NCBI GenBank assembly: GCA_026134085.1
Contig: JAOQIN010000009.1
Span: forward strand, 1 to 45,912
Length of the DNA stretch: 45,912 nt
Reading direction: 5' to 3'
Source of the DNA: Candidatus Methanoxibalbensis ujae
GTDB taxonomy: Archaea > Halobacteriota > Syntropharchaeia > Alkanophagales > Methanospirareceae
In this document: positions 28,182 through 35,914 of the stretch, piece after piece
Layout: each line of letters opens with the position of its first letter
How positions within the stretch are numbered: position 1 is the first letter of the stretch
Translations under genes and position numbers: made by a program
The notes under the pieces: model-generated
Told to the model about the DNA's origin: nothing
The model's input: only the letters and a program-made list of their open reading frames with translations
Database searches by the model: none

Positions 28182-29467
28182 TGCAAGAGCTAAAACAGAA
28201 GAAATATCGTGGATCAATCAAAGGCACATCCATTCCCGTATCTGCGCCTGGGGTCGATCTCAACAAGGTGGAGGACCTCTGGAAAGAGACGGTAAGGAAA
28301 ACTGCCGAGTTGCTTGGAGTTTCTGAGGAAGAAGCGGCTGAGATTTTATCACAGACTCATGTAAGGCAACAACATCAAGATGTGATGGAAGAAGACTCTG
28401 TTGATAGCATACTTAACGAATTGAGGGCATTTTCGAGAAGCAGCATTGATCACTCATTAAGTGAGATGAGTGCATGGATTGGTCGTGCATATTTTTTGAA
28501 AGTTATGCACAAGCTTATGCATGAAGATGGAGGAGGAGATGGCAATCTGATGAACATGTTTAAAATGTTCATGGATCATCAGCAACAATTAGAAACAGTT
28601 AAGAGTCAGCATCAAATCAAATTAGAAGAGTTGAAGAAAGAACACGATATTGAGATTGAAGCGCTGAAAAATGAGTTGATCAGATGGAGAGAAGAGCGCA
28701 CAAAGCAGGAAACGACAGAAGCGCTTGAAAAGCTAACTGATGTTTTAGATGAGTTAAAAGATGCAGCATCAAAAAAATCATTTAAGGATATAGAAGAACT
28801 TGCATCTTATGTTGATAGGGCATACGAACTCGCTTCAAAACTGACAGGTATCGAGAAGGATAAATTGCTTGAACTTTCAGGCAAAGGTCCTTCTGCGATT
28901 GACAAGATCAAGGGGGTTATTGATGCGGTTGTGACTGGCTTGTTCGGAGAGGAGAGAGCAGCAGCGCTTGTCTCGTATCTGAAAGAGCGTGAAAAGACAG
29001 CTCAGCAGCATGCGACAATGAAAGGAGAGATTGAGCGACGCATTGAAGCACAGCGGCGCATTTTGGAGCAGACATATGAGCAGCGCATAAAAGAACTTGA
29101 GCAGAAATTACATGAACGAGATGAACTTGTCAAAAAGCTATCTGAAGAGTTAAAGCGAGGTGTAAAAACAAGAACTGAAAATAATGAGGGAAGTGTCGTG
29201 ACTGAAGAGAATAAAGAGGAGAAAACAGATACTGAAGATAAGAAAGCAGATACTAAGACGGAGAAGGCAGAGACTGAAACTGAAAATACAGAGGGTAAAA
29301 CTGAAGATATAGAGAGTATTTTGAGTGGTAAGAAGTATATATACGACTTCAGTGCTGATGAGTTAAACACACTAATACGTGCTGCTGGTTCAAAGACAAA
29401 GGCATTTCATCTCTTGAGGGAGCGTGGGATAAAGGGGATCTCCCGTCTTTTTGATGTAGCAGGGTGA
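28181..29467 (+). CDS. Long coiled-coil protein, 428 aa
   Basis: A short N-terminal basic region, a helical domain (KTAELLGVSEEEAAEIL), then long coiled coils (about residues 140-190 and 270-325), followed by a low-complexity Glu/Thr/Lys stretch (TENTEGKTEDIE) and a compact helical end (YDFSADELNTLIRAAGSK, AFHLLRERGI). The start overlaps the previous stop by one base. Probably a structural scaffold or filamentous protein; a repeat-rich linker suggests fast length change. Confidence 0.7.
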   Translation: MQELKQKKYRGSIKGTSIPVSAPGVDLNKVEDLWKETVRKTAELLGVSEEEAAEILSQTHVRQQHQDVMEEDSVDSILNELRAFSRSSIDHSLSEMSAWIGRAYFLKVMHKLMHEDGGGDGNLMNMFKMFMDHQQQLETVKSQHQIKLEELKKEHDIEIEALKNELIRWREERTKQETTEALEKLTDVLDELKDAASKKSFKDIEELASYVDRAYELASKLTGIEKDKLLELSGKGPSAIDKIKGVIDAVVTGLFGEERAAALVSYLKEREKTAQQHATMKGEIERRIEAQRRILEQTYEQRIKELEQKLHERDELVKKLSEELKRGVKTRTENNEGSVVTEENKEEKTDTEDKKADTKTEKAETETENTEGKTEDIESILSGKKYIYDFSADELNTLIRAAGSKTKAFHLLRERGIKGISRLFDVAG

Positions 29468-29474
29468 TGGCGAG

Positions 29475-29909
29475 ATGAGTCTGCTCATTACGATCATACG
29501 GATGGTAGGCTGGAAGCGTGTGGATTCATTTTTAAGTGTCTTTTCATCAATATTAAGAAAAAAGGAACAAGAATTTTTAGAGAAGCTTGCGAATGCAATA
29601 AATAGGCATGAATCAGCGATTCCTTTACTTGTTGAAACCTTTGCTGAGCACAAAGAAGAAGCAGATAAAATTTTAGAAATATTATCTCCATTACTTGATT
29701 CGCTAACATCTGAGAGTAATCGCCAATTTCTATTTGGTAAGATAAATGTGAAAGCGGATGATGATGCAACTGTCATATCTACACAGGGTAAAACAATGAT
29801 TTTCAACAGCTCTCAAGTAGAAATAGAGCACGAGAAGGGGGAGATAGAGAAGATCATTGAGTTTCTAAAAAATTACGGAAATTATAGAACTTCTAAGAAA
29901 TTGAAATGA
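29475..29909 (+). CDS. Unknown protein, 144 aa
   Basis: The N-terminus is slightly hydrophobic (MSLLITIIRMVGWKRV), followed by helices (FSSILRKKEQEFLEKLANA) and a beta end (TVISTQGKTMIF, SSQVEIEH). ATG 29475 follows GTGATGGCGAG. It overlaps the first small membrane protein gene by 4 bases, so it is coupled to it. Function unknown. Confidence 0.65.
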   Translation: MSLLITIIRMVGWKRVDSFLSVFSSILRKKEQEFLEKLANAINRHESAIPLLVETFAEHKEEADKILEILSPLLDSLTSESNRQFLFGKINVKADDDATVISTQGKTMIFNSSQVEIEHEKGEIEKIIEFLKNYGNYRTSKKLK

Positions 29910-30112
29910 GCGGGAGTGAGCTGACGACAGAGGATATTGTAGCAATCGCGCTGACAGGTGCTTTACTATCATTCGGAGGTAGTTTACTGATCTGGTCTTT
30001 ACGTAATAAATATGGGCCAGACCCTCTGCTGTTAGGGGGGGTTGGAGCGATATATAGTGGATTTTCAACAGCAGTTGTGTGGAGTGTTCGCAATCTTGTT
30101 GTAAAGAGGTGA
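29906..30112 (+). CDS. Two-helix hydrophobic protein, 68 aa; possible spindle-type capsid protein
   Basis: Two hydrophobic helices (about 11-30 and 41-59) joined by a short polar turn (RNKYGPDP), with a basic C-terminus. Major capsid proteins of spindle-shaped archaeal viruses have just this size and shape. It is followed at once by a second such gene. The identification rests on form, not sequence match; it could also be a small membrane accessory protein. Confidence 0.6.
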   Translation: MSGSELTTEDIVAIALTGALLSFGGSLLIWSLRNKYGPDPLLLGGVGAIYSGFSTAVVWSVRNLVVKR

Positions 30113-30116
30113 TATA

Positions 30117-30308
30117 ATGAGGATAAGTGCAATTTTAGGATTGTGTGCTGCGGGAGCGGCTGCGACATCGGTATTACTAAATGAATCTGCACTGCTTAAA
30201 GAAGACGCATTTGCTGCGATGAATCAAGTGCATCTCGCAGAGGGTGTTGGGGTAATGGCATTAATCATGGGGGGTGCTGCAATAGTAACATATGCGCTTG
30301 GAAAATGA
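30117..30308 (+). CDS. Two-helix hydrophobic protein, 63 aa; possible spindle-type capsid protein
   Basis: Hydrophobic helices at about residues 4-20 and 40-60 with a charged segment between (LLKEDAFAAMNQ). GAGGTGATATA precedes the ATG. The stop overlaps the glycosyltransferase start (ATGA). Together with the gene at 29906 and that at 38302 it is one of three small two-helix proteins in this genome. Confidence 0.6.
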   Translation: MRISAILGLCAAGAAATSVLLNESALLKEDAFAAMNQVHLAEGVGVMALIMGGAAIVTYALGK

Positions 30309-31045
30309 TTTCTCAGACTGGAGGTTTCAGTCTATCCGTTCTGGCAGGAGTTCCAGCAGTTATCACCACATTGAGCAGGATTAATCCTCAGGCACGGGTA
30401 GATGCAACAATCGCTGTGATAGCATATAATGAGGAAGGATTTATTGAGAGAATGCTTGCAACGTTAATAACTCAAGATTATTTTGAATATGCCGACAACT
30501 ATGAAATTATACTTGTAGATAGTGGTTCAACAGATAAAACAGTTGAAATTGCATCTAAATATGTTGATAGGGTTATTCAAGCAAAGAAAGGTAAATTATC
30601 TGCAAGAAATCAAAGTGTAAAGGAAGCGAAATATGATATTGTGGTTAATTTAGATGCAGATATATTCTTATTTAGAAACACTTTATCGCATCTTCTGAAA
30701 CCTTTTGAAGATGACAATGTTGTTGCCACAACAGGAATACTGTTTGAAGGTGTGAGAACATGGGCATGGATAATCACAAGACTGTTCGCGCCTCGCATAA
30801 TAGGCACGATTTCGGCGGTAAGGAAGGAAGCGTTCGTAGGTTTTGACGAGAGTATAGATCAACTCAACAGAGAACTCATGATCATGGAGGAGGAGATACG
30901 ATTTATGAGGAGAATGAAGGCGCGTGGGAATGTCGTGCAGACGTTAGCTTGTGTCTTGCACCCTCCACGCAGAGCTATGTGCGTAATAGGAAGTGACACG
31001 TTCAAAAAGTATTGTGAAATGATTTATCACTCTGAGAGATTTTAA
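30305..31045 (+). CDS. Family 2 glycosyltransferase
   Basis: 246 residues. The GT-A fold motifs are clear: TIAVIAYNEEGFIERML, ILVDSGSTDKTVEIASKY, then KLSARNQSV and NLDADIF with the DxD-type motif. The C-terminal part is basic and may contact the membrane; a mildly hydrophobic N-terminus precedes the domain. It overlaps the small membrane-protein gene by 4 bases. It may glycosylate the virion proteins (many N-x-S/T sites are seen elsewhere) or modify host surface glycans. Confidence 0.88.
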   Translation: MISQTGGFSLSVLAGVPAVITTLSRINPQARVDATIAVIAYNEEGFIERMLATLITQDYFEYADNYEIILVDSGSTDKTVEIASKYVDRVIQAKKGKLSARNQSVKEAKYDIVVNLDADIFLFRNTLSHLLKPFEDDNVVATTGILFEGVRTWAWIITRLFAPRIIGTISAVRKEAFVGFDESIDQLNRELMIMEEEIRFMRRMKARGNVVQTLACVLHPPRRAMCVIGSDTFKKYCEMIYHSERF

Positions 31046-31066
31046 AATTTTTTAAACAAGAGTAAA

Positions 31067-31078
31067 GCTTTTAAATTG
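31067..31078 (+). promoter_or_regulatory. TATA box for the regulator at 31098
   Basis: CTTTTAAATTG is centred 25 bases before the ATG at 31098, so the mRNA is leaderless. T-rich TTTTAAAATTTTTT just before it may also end the upstream operon. Confidence 0.6.
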
Positions 31079-31097
31079 ATAGAGTTAATTTAGGAAT

Positions 31098-31550
31098 ATG
31101 GAAGTCGCTGAAGAGGTTAAGAGGGTTGGAGAGCGTGAAGAACAGAGTGTTGAAGAGAAAGTGGTAAAAGAGAATGAGGCAAAGGTGGCAGAGGAGAAAA
31201 TAGGAAAAGAAGAGGTAGGGGAGGGGGAAGAAGAGAGGAAGACAAGGAGGAGGAGAAAGAAGAAGAAGAATTGGCTAACTGTGAAGGAATATCTAAGAAC
31301 GGTCTGCGAATCATTACTTGTATGTTCCAGGGAGAAGGAGGTTTTAGGGATAAAAGATGTAGCAGAATATGCGGAGATAAGTCATCCCACTGCCATGAAG
31401 TATATTACGATACTGTGGCGGTGCGGAATCGTTGAAGTTAAAGTCATGGGTCGTGTTTATGTGCTGAGAGTTGATGAAGAGAGACTTCTTAAATTCATGA
31501 GCGAGTTACAAGAGATGAAACCGAGCGATGTTGCAAAGGTTTTTTATTGA
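31098..31550 (+). CDS. Helix-turn-helix regulator with charged N-terminal tail
   Basis: About 60 residues of low-complexity Glu/Lys/Arg (VKENEAKVAEEKIGKEEVG, then RRRKKKK) precede a winged helix: LGIKDVAEYAEISHPTAMKY, then ITILWRCGIVEVKVMG. A C-terminal helix follows. Probable transcription regulator of the virion genes downstream. The charged tail might bind nucleic acid non-specifically or mediate oligomerisation. Confidence 0.75.
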   Translation: MEVAEEVKRVGEREEQSVEEKVVKENEAKVAEEKIGKEEVGEGEEERKTRRRRKKKKNWLTVKEYLRTVCESLLVCSREKEVLGIKDVAEYAEISHPTAMKYITILWRCGIVEVKVMGRVYVLRVDEERLLKFMSELQEMKPSDVAKVFY

Positions 31551-31571
31551 ATCATCTATCTAATATAAGAT

Positions 31572-31889
31572 ATGGCAGTTACCAGCGAGCCTCTAAAGAT
31601 GGTGGTGTGGCGCGGAGAAATTGCTAATGAGGAATTCAGTATAGTTGATGTGAGGTTTGATAGTTATGAGAACCCACAATTTCTTAGAATTGCTCTAAGA
31701 AATCCAGAAGGCAACGCCTATAATTATGAACTCCGCATATATGTTGATACTTATGATACTTCGGAGGATCCTGTTAGAATATTAGAGGGTTCTATAAACC
31801 CGTATGACGCAAAGTTTGAAGAAACTCCAGTTGATTTCTTAGAAAGAGGAGAACATTTTGTGTATGTAGAATTGGTGAAGGTCACATGA
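31572..31889 (+). CDS. Beta-rich protein, 105 aa
   Basis: A single small beta-sandwich-like domain (MVVWRGEIANEEFSIVDVRF, YELRIYVDTYD, VYVELVKVT). ATG 31572 lies about 25 bases after a TTTTTATTG TATA-like element, so it is probably leaderless. No family recognised. It heads the run of probable virion genes and overlaps the next by 4 bases. Confidence 0.65.
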   Translation: MAVTSEPLKMVVWRGEIANEEFSIVDVRFDSYENPQFLRIALRNPEGNAYNYELRIYVDTYDTSEDPVRILEGSINPYDAKFEETPVDFLERGEHFVYVELVKVT

Positions 31890-32104
31890 GAATGGATTTC
31901 ATTGACATATATATACTGAATGGTATATGTTACTTCTCACTATTTCACATATTTAAACTCATATGTGATATAATGTATGCTGGTTTTTTTGCTGGGATGA
32001 TTTCTAATATTATAAGCACATCTCTTATCTTAATGAGCAATGAGAGAATGATAGACGAGAGGATGAGAAGAGAGGATGAAGGAGGTGTTTATAATGATGA
32101 TTGA
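31886..32104 (+). CDS. Small membrane protein, 72 aa
   Basis: Two hydrophobic stretches (about 7-28 and 29-50, with little turn between), then a charged tail (NERMIDERMRREDEGG). Start overlaps the previous stop (ATGA), end overlaps the protease-like gene. Possibly a membrane anchor or partner of the next protein. No family recognised. Confidence 0.6.
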   Translation: MRMDFIDIYILNGICYFSLFHIFKLICDIMYAGFFAGMISNIISTSLILMSNERMIDERMRREDEGGVYNDD

Positions 32105-33275
32105 AAGGGCAAAGAGGGAGATTTTAGAGAGGATGAAATGGAGTAAGATGCCAGATGATGCAATCCTCGTGCACCACTCATACAATGAAGAGAGGCGTCG
32201 TTATGTGTTTGAGTGGAAGCGTAAGGACAGTGAGCATGAGCGTATTTTAATTTGGCTGTCTGATGATGGCAAACCTTTAAAAGTTATTGTGAATTGGAAG
32301 GATAAACCACTTACTGCTGCAAGGATCCCCTCAGATGTTGAGAGAAAAGCACGCGAGCTTGGAGGGGTTGCGAAGGTTCAGAGGCTTAACAAGCGTGTCT
32401 GGGGGGATGATGTTGAGGAAGAGGGTTATGTGATCATAACAGATAAAGCGAAACATCTTGTTGATGAGAAAGGGAAGGTGAAGAAGTCCTTGATCATCCC
32501 ATACACACCCTCACTTGGGATAAGTGGCAGGACGTGGGGTCCTGATTCATGGGAGCCAGGAGTGGATCCATGCCGATCGTGGACTCCGACCTTCAGTGAA
32601 GGGTTAAGTAATTTTCCCAAAATGACAGTATTTATCAATCGAGATGTTCCTGTTGAAGTTAAAAATATGGATACAAACGAAATTGTAACTTGTGATAATT
32701 CAATTACTTATGAAAAATTTGAAGAACTGTTAAAATACCCTAAAATACTTTTTTTAGTCGCGCATGGGGCGTGGGCAGATTTTCATTTTGTTCCATATAC
32801 CGCTGATTCACACTATACAGCAGAGGATATTCATACATTGATGAGTGATCGCTCAAAAATGAGATTGGCATTTATCTATCACTGTGGATGTTGTGAACAG
32901 TATGGTGAAGGCACATTTGAGTATGAATACAGAAAAGGCTCTGATACAAATTCAATTGTGATATGCACAAGATATACAACCCTCTACTCATGGATAGAGG
33001 TTATAAATTTCACAAATGATCTTATTGAAGATTTGACGAAGAGGCTTGACGATCCAATTTATGATGTTTACACAGACTGGTTAGATACATACCCCTTCCT
33101 GAAGGGGCCATCTGAGGACTGTGATAAATTTACATCAAAAGACTCGTGTGAGCAAGCAAGCTGTTATTGGTATTACTCATATTGCAGGGATATGGGGGCG
33201 CATATAGATTTCAGAGGGGATACATCTCTGACTATGAGGCAAATTATAAATAGTGACATCGCATATATCAAGTAA
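32094..33275 (+). CDS. Caspase/CHAT-like (clan CD) cysteine protease candidate
   Basis: 393 residues. The N-terminal 120 or so are an alpha/beta region. The C-terminal half resembles a CHAT/caspase-fold domain: ILFLVAHGAW with H224, an 'YTAEDIHTLM' segment, LAFIYHCGCCEQYGE with C264, C266 and C267, then SIVICTRYTT. CHAT proteins have HG and SAC-x-SG at these places. A His/Cys dyad is thus present, although the SAC motif is replaced by H-C-G-C-C. A cysteine-rich end (FTSKDSCEQASCYWYYSYC) follows. In this position it could be a maturation protease for the virion, or a toxin-type effector. Confidence 0.6.
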   Translation: MMIERAKREILERMKWSKMPDDAILVHHSYNEERRRYVFEWKRKDSEHERILIWLSDDGKPLKVIVNWKDKPLTAARIPSDVERKARELGGVAKVQRLNKRVWGDDVEEEGYVIITDKAKHLVDEKGKVKKSLIIPYTPSLGISGRTWGPDSWEPGVDPCRSWTPTFSEGLSNFPKMTVFINRDVPVEVKNMDTNEIVTCDNSITYEKFEELLKYPKILFLVAHGAWADFHFVPYTADSHYTAEDIHTLMSDRSKMRLAFIYHCGCCEQYGEGTFEYEYRKGSDTNSIVICTRYTTLYSWIEVINFTNDLIEDLTKRLDDPIYDVYTDWLDTYPFLKGPSEDCDKFTSKDSCEQASCYWYYSYCRDMGAHIDFRGDTSLTMRQIINSDIAYIK

Positions 33276-33277
33276 AA

Positions 33278-33688
33278 ATGGTAGAGTCAAAGTATGTGTT
33301 ACTGGGGCTTGGTGTTGCAGCGGCGGGCGCAGCTGCGATGTATTTGACAATAGAGTATGCGAAAGCACAACAAGCAGTGCCTCCTCCATCTGTTCTGACG
33401 ATAAGTGCTGTGTGCGCGGACACGCCATGCATTGAAGGATCTTCAAAGATAACTGTGAGTGGAACTTTCTACAAGGAAGGAGTGCCTCAGCAGGGTGCTA
33501 CTGTCAGTGTTTACTACAAAGTTATAAGAACTGATGAGGGTTGTCCTGTGGAGGTCACGGAACACATAGCAGGTAGTGCGGTGACTGATGCAAATGGCAA
33601 TTACTCAGTGACATTCACTGCGCCATCCATACCTGCTGGCTATGGCAATGAGGCGATAGTATGTCTCCAAAGTAAGGTATTTATGTAA
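33278..33688 (+). CDS. Membrane-anchored Ig-like protein, 136 aa
   Basis: N-terminal hydrophobic anchor (residues 6-24), then an Ig-like domain: SAVCADTPCIEGSSKITVSG, QQGATVSVYYK, VTDANGNYSVTFTAPS. It is the paralogue of 8079-8441, with the same anchor, the same paired cysteines and the same TDANGNY turn. Its C-terminus (IVCLQSKVFM) departs from the 'FRAY' ending of the relatives, so the last strand may be altered by a frameshift. Confidence 0.75.
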   Translation: MVESKYVLLGLGVAAAGAAAMYLTIEYAKAQQAVPPPSVLTISAVCADTPCIEGSSKITVSGTFYKEGVPQQGATVSVYYKVIRTDEGCPVEVTEHIAGSAVTDANGNYSVTFTAPSIPAGYGNEAIVCLQSKVFM

Positions 33689-33721
33689 ATGGGTGTAAGA
33701 AGGAGAAAGGAGGTGGTGTAA

Positions 33722-34063
33722 ATGGCAGATACTGCGTCTCCTGTAATATCCATCACCATAAAGGCGGCAGTTCCAGCGCGCACATTTACAAATATGCATT
33801 TTGAAGATTCTGCGGGCACCACTGTGACAGAAGTGATGTCTGGAGAGGATTTCTACGTGTGCGGCAAACTCGTTGAAGATACAACAGGGGTATCAGGTGC
33901 TATAATATACACATATGTGACAGACAGTGCTGGAAGTGTTGTAGGTGATGAGAAAACCTGTATAACGGATGCAAATGGTAATTTTAAGTGTGGACCTTAC
34001 TCTTACAGTGTTACAGCTGACACAGTAATGTATTTCAGAGCGTTTGATGAAAAGCAGACATAA
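33722..34063 (+). CDS. N-terminally tagged Ig-like protein, 113 aa
   Basis: The tag MADTASPVISITIKA is followed by HFEDSAGTTVTEV and an Ig-like domain (FYVCGKLVED, TYVTDSAGS, TDANGNFKCG) ending MYFRAFDEKQ. It is the paralogue of 8448-8783, with HFEDAAGNTIT and YFRAYSADQ. AAAGGAGGTGGTG precedes the ATG. Probable virion surface protein. Confidence 0.75.
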   Translation: MADTASPVISITIKAAVPARTFTNMHFEDSAGTTVTEVMSGEDFYVCGKLVEDTTGVSGAIIYTYVTDSAGSVVGDEKTCITDANGNFKCGPYSYSVTADTVMYFRAFDEKQT

Positions 34064-34066
34064 AAT

Positions 34067-34990
34067 ATGCGGGAAATAGAGTGGTTAAGTAAGCATTATG
34101 ATTATCTTGACGAAGGCTTGAAGGCTGCTGCTGGAGCTGCATTAAAGAGGATAGATACGCAAGATGCCAAACAGTTACTACGCCGTATAATCTCTGACAT
34201 AGGGGAGCAGGAAATAGACAGGATACCAATACCTGTGGAAGAAAGAAAAAGAGCGGAGAGGGTAAGGAGAGTCAGTGCAGTAAGAGAAGTTAGAGCGGAG
34301 AGGGTAAGACTACCAGTTCCTGAGGTAGAGCTTTTAATAGATGAGAAAACAGGGCGTATGTTTTATGCGCCAAACTGGGAATCTCGCCGTGTGTTACATA
34401 CTGTGTTTGGAGTTCCTTTGGAATATATTGTAATGGACCCTATCCGCAGAATCAGGGAGGCAGGATACCCACCACAGCTTCACAAATATCTCAGTGCTTA
34501 CATTCTACATGCACCTCCCGCAATAAGAGAAAGATACACTCCTGAAGAGCTGGAATGGTTGGAGACTTTAAAGGATAAACTTGCAGCAGTTGAACTTGAG
34601 GAATATCCTGATGTGTATGAGGTTTTAAAGAAATTAGAAGATTATGTAAGAAACCTGATCAGAGAAAGGCTTGATGATATAATTGATAGAGGGATATTAG
34701 AGATAGCTGAGGAAGAGATAGACAAGATCAGAGAAGAAGTTGCGATATTTATCAGTCCAGCTGATGTTTTCAGCAAAGCAAAAGAGATAGTGCGCAGAGA
34801 GTTTAAAGTTAGAAATCCTCATCCTCCGAAGTGTGCCGCACAAACGATTCTTGAATCTTATACTGACAGCCTGCTGAAGTATGGAGTTGAAGAAGCTATG
34901 AGAGATGCCCAGTTTGCAATAGAATATAACTGCAAGGAAATACCGCCAGTTGAGGAGGTCAAAAAAGCTATAAAGGATTATCTGAAATAG
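34067..34990 (+). CDS. Unknown helical protein, 307 aa
   Basis: The N-terminal 90 residues are Arg/Glu-rich helices (EERKRAERVRRVSAVREVRA), followed by a mixed region (EKTGRMFYAPNWESRRVLH, with YAPNW) and a helical end with cysteines. It lies 4 bases after the Ig-like gene in the structural run. A scaffold, tape or internal virion protein is possible; no family recognised. Confidence 0.65.
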   Translation: MREIEWLSKHYDYLDEGLKAAAGAALKRIDTQDAKQLLRRIISDIGEQEIDRIPIPVEERKRAERVRRVSAVREVRAERVRLPVPEVELLIDEKTGRMFYAPNWESRRVLHTVFGVPLEYIVMDPIRRIREAGYPPQLHKYLSAYILHAPPAIRERYTPEELEWLETLKDKLAAVELEEYPDVYEVLKKLEDYVRNLIRERLDDIIDRGILEIAEEEIDKIREEVAIFISPADVFSKAKEIVRREFKVRNPHPPKCAAQTILESYTDSLLKYGVEEAMRDAQFAIEYNCKEIPPVEEVKKAIKDYLK

Positions 34991-34996
34991 TTATAT

Positions 34997-35446
34997 ATGG
35001 AAGAGGCAGGTGAGGAGGAAGTAGTTGAAGTTGATGCAAAATATGTTGAAGAAATACGCTCATTACTTGAAGAGCTTGCGGAAAATAATATAGAGCTTGC
35101 GGACATACTGATAAGCAAGATCAACAAAGAAATGAGAGAAGCAGGCATTCAGTTTGTATTGCGCAGAAAACCCCGTCCCTCTGTTTTCATACGCAAAGTT
35201 CCTTATGTCTATGATAATCCAACGATGGGGATGATTGAACATCGCATAAGATTCGGTGAAATCTCAAAAAAAATGAGAGGGATGCCTCGTGAGAAAGGTA
35301 TTGAGTTGCGTGAATCATTACTCAGAGGTAAAACTTCTACATTGCGTAAAGTAAAGGAAAAGAAATGGGAAACTGTAATGAAACCCTTAATTGAATTACA
35401 GGTAAAAACTCAACCAAAAGCTATATATAAAGAGGGGGAGAAATAA
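34997..35446 (+). CDS. Probable virion protein, 149 aa; paralogous domain with the next gene
   Basis: An acidic helical N-terminus, then FIRKVPYVYDNPTMGMIEHR and IRFGEISKKMRGMPREKG, which aligns with the next gene's NMPYTAWNPHPGQIETR and LVFGRYARDLRGVKG. The shared pattern is P-Y-x(3)-NP-x(2)-G-x-IE-x-R-x-x-FG. No known family; duplicated genes next to each other in a structural region suggest virion components. Confidence 0.65.
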   Translation: MEEAGEEEVVEVDAKYVEEIRSLLEELAENNIELADILISKINKEMREAGIQFVLRRKPRPSVFIRKVPYVYDNPTMGMIEHRIRFGEISKKMRGMPREKGIELRESLLRGKTSTLRKVKEKKWETVMKPLIELQVKTQPKAIYKEGEK

Positions 35447-35463
35447 AAAAGGGAGGTGGTAGG

Positions 35464-35901
35464 ATGGTAAGAATCGCTGGAGATGTGTTGGCAGATATTC
35501 TGTCAATGGGGCGCGGAAAACGAGCACAAGTGATAGGTCTCTCAGCAATGATGCAGATATCGAGGCTCCCAGAGTGGTCAAGACATAGAATGACGGTCAA
35601 AAACATGCCATACACAGCGTGGAATCCGCATCCAGGACAGATTGAAACACGTCTCGTATTCGGCCGATATGCGAGAGACCTCAGAGGAGTAAAAGGTAAG
35701 AAAGCACTGCCAGAGCCTGGTAGAAAAGTCTCAGCAGGAACTCTTGTGCCTGCGGTTGCAGCAGAGATGCAGTCTCGCATGAGAGGAACAACCGCATCAC
35801 AGAGGCTCTCTCCTGAGGAGTATCCGAGCAAGCGCAGATCACTCCGCACACTGGAGGAGCTGATGGAATATGCTGAGCAGATAGGGGCGCCAGTGAGATA
35901 G
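35464..35901 (+). CDS. Probable virion protein, 145 aa; paralogous domain with the previous gene
   Basis: Starts after GGGAGGTGGTAGG. The N-terminus (VRIAGDVLADILSMGRGKR) is followed by the shared NMPYTAWNPHPGQIETR domain and an Arg-rich helical C-terminus (EEYPSKRRSLRTLEELMEY). Basic overall, so possible contact with nucleic acid. Followed 13 bases later by the gene at 35915. Confidence 0.65.
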   Translation: MVRIAGDVLADILSMGRGKRAQVIGLSAMMQISRLPEWSRHRMTVKNMPYTAWNPHPGQIETRLVFGRYARDLRGVKGKKALPEPGRKVSAGTLVPAVAAEMQSRMRGTTASQRLSPEEYPSKRRSLRTLEELMEYAEQIGAPVR

Positions 35902-35914
35902 AGGAGGTGATAAA

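Noticed and set aside
29002-29370. Minus-strand open frame (122 aa) opposite the coiled-coil gene
   Set aside because: A shadow of a low-complexity Glu/Lys-rich gene; composition is the complement of that repeat and no promoter is seen.
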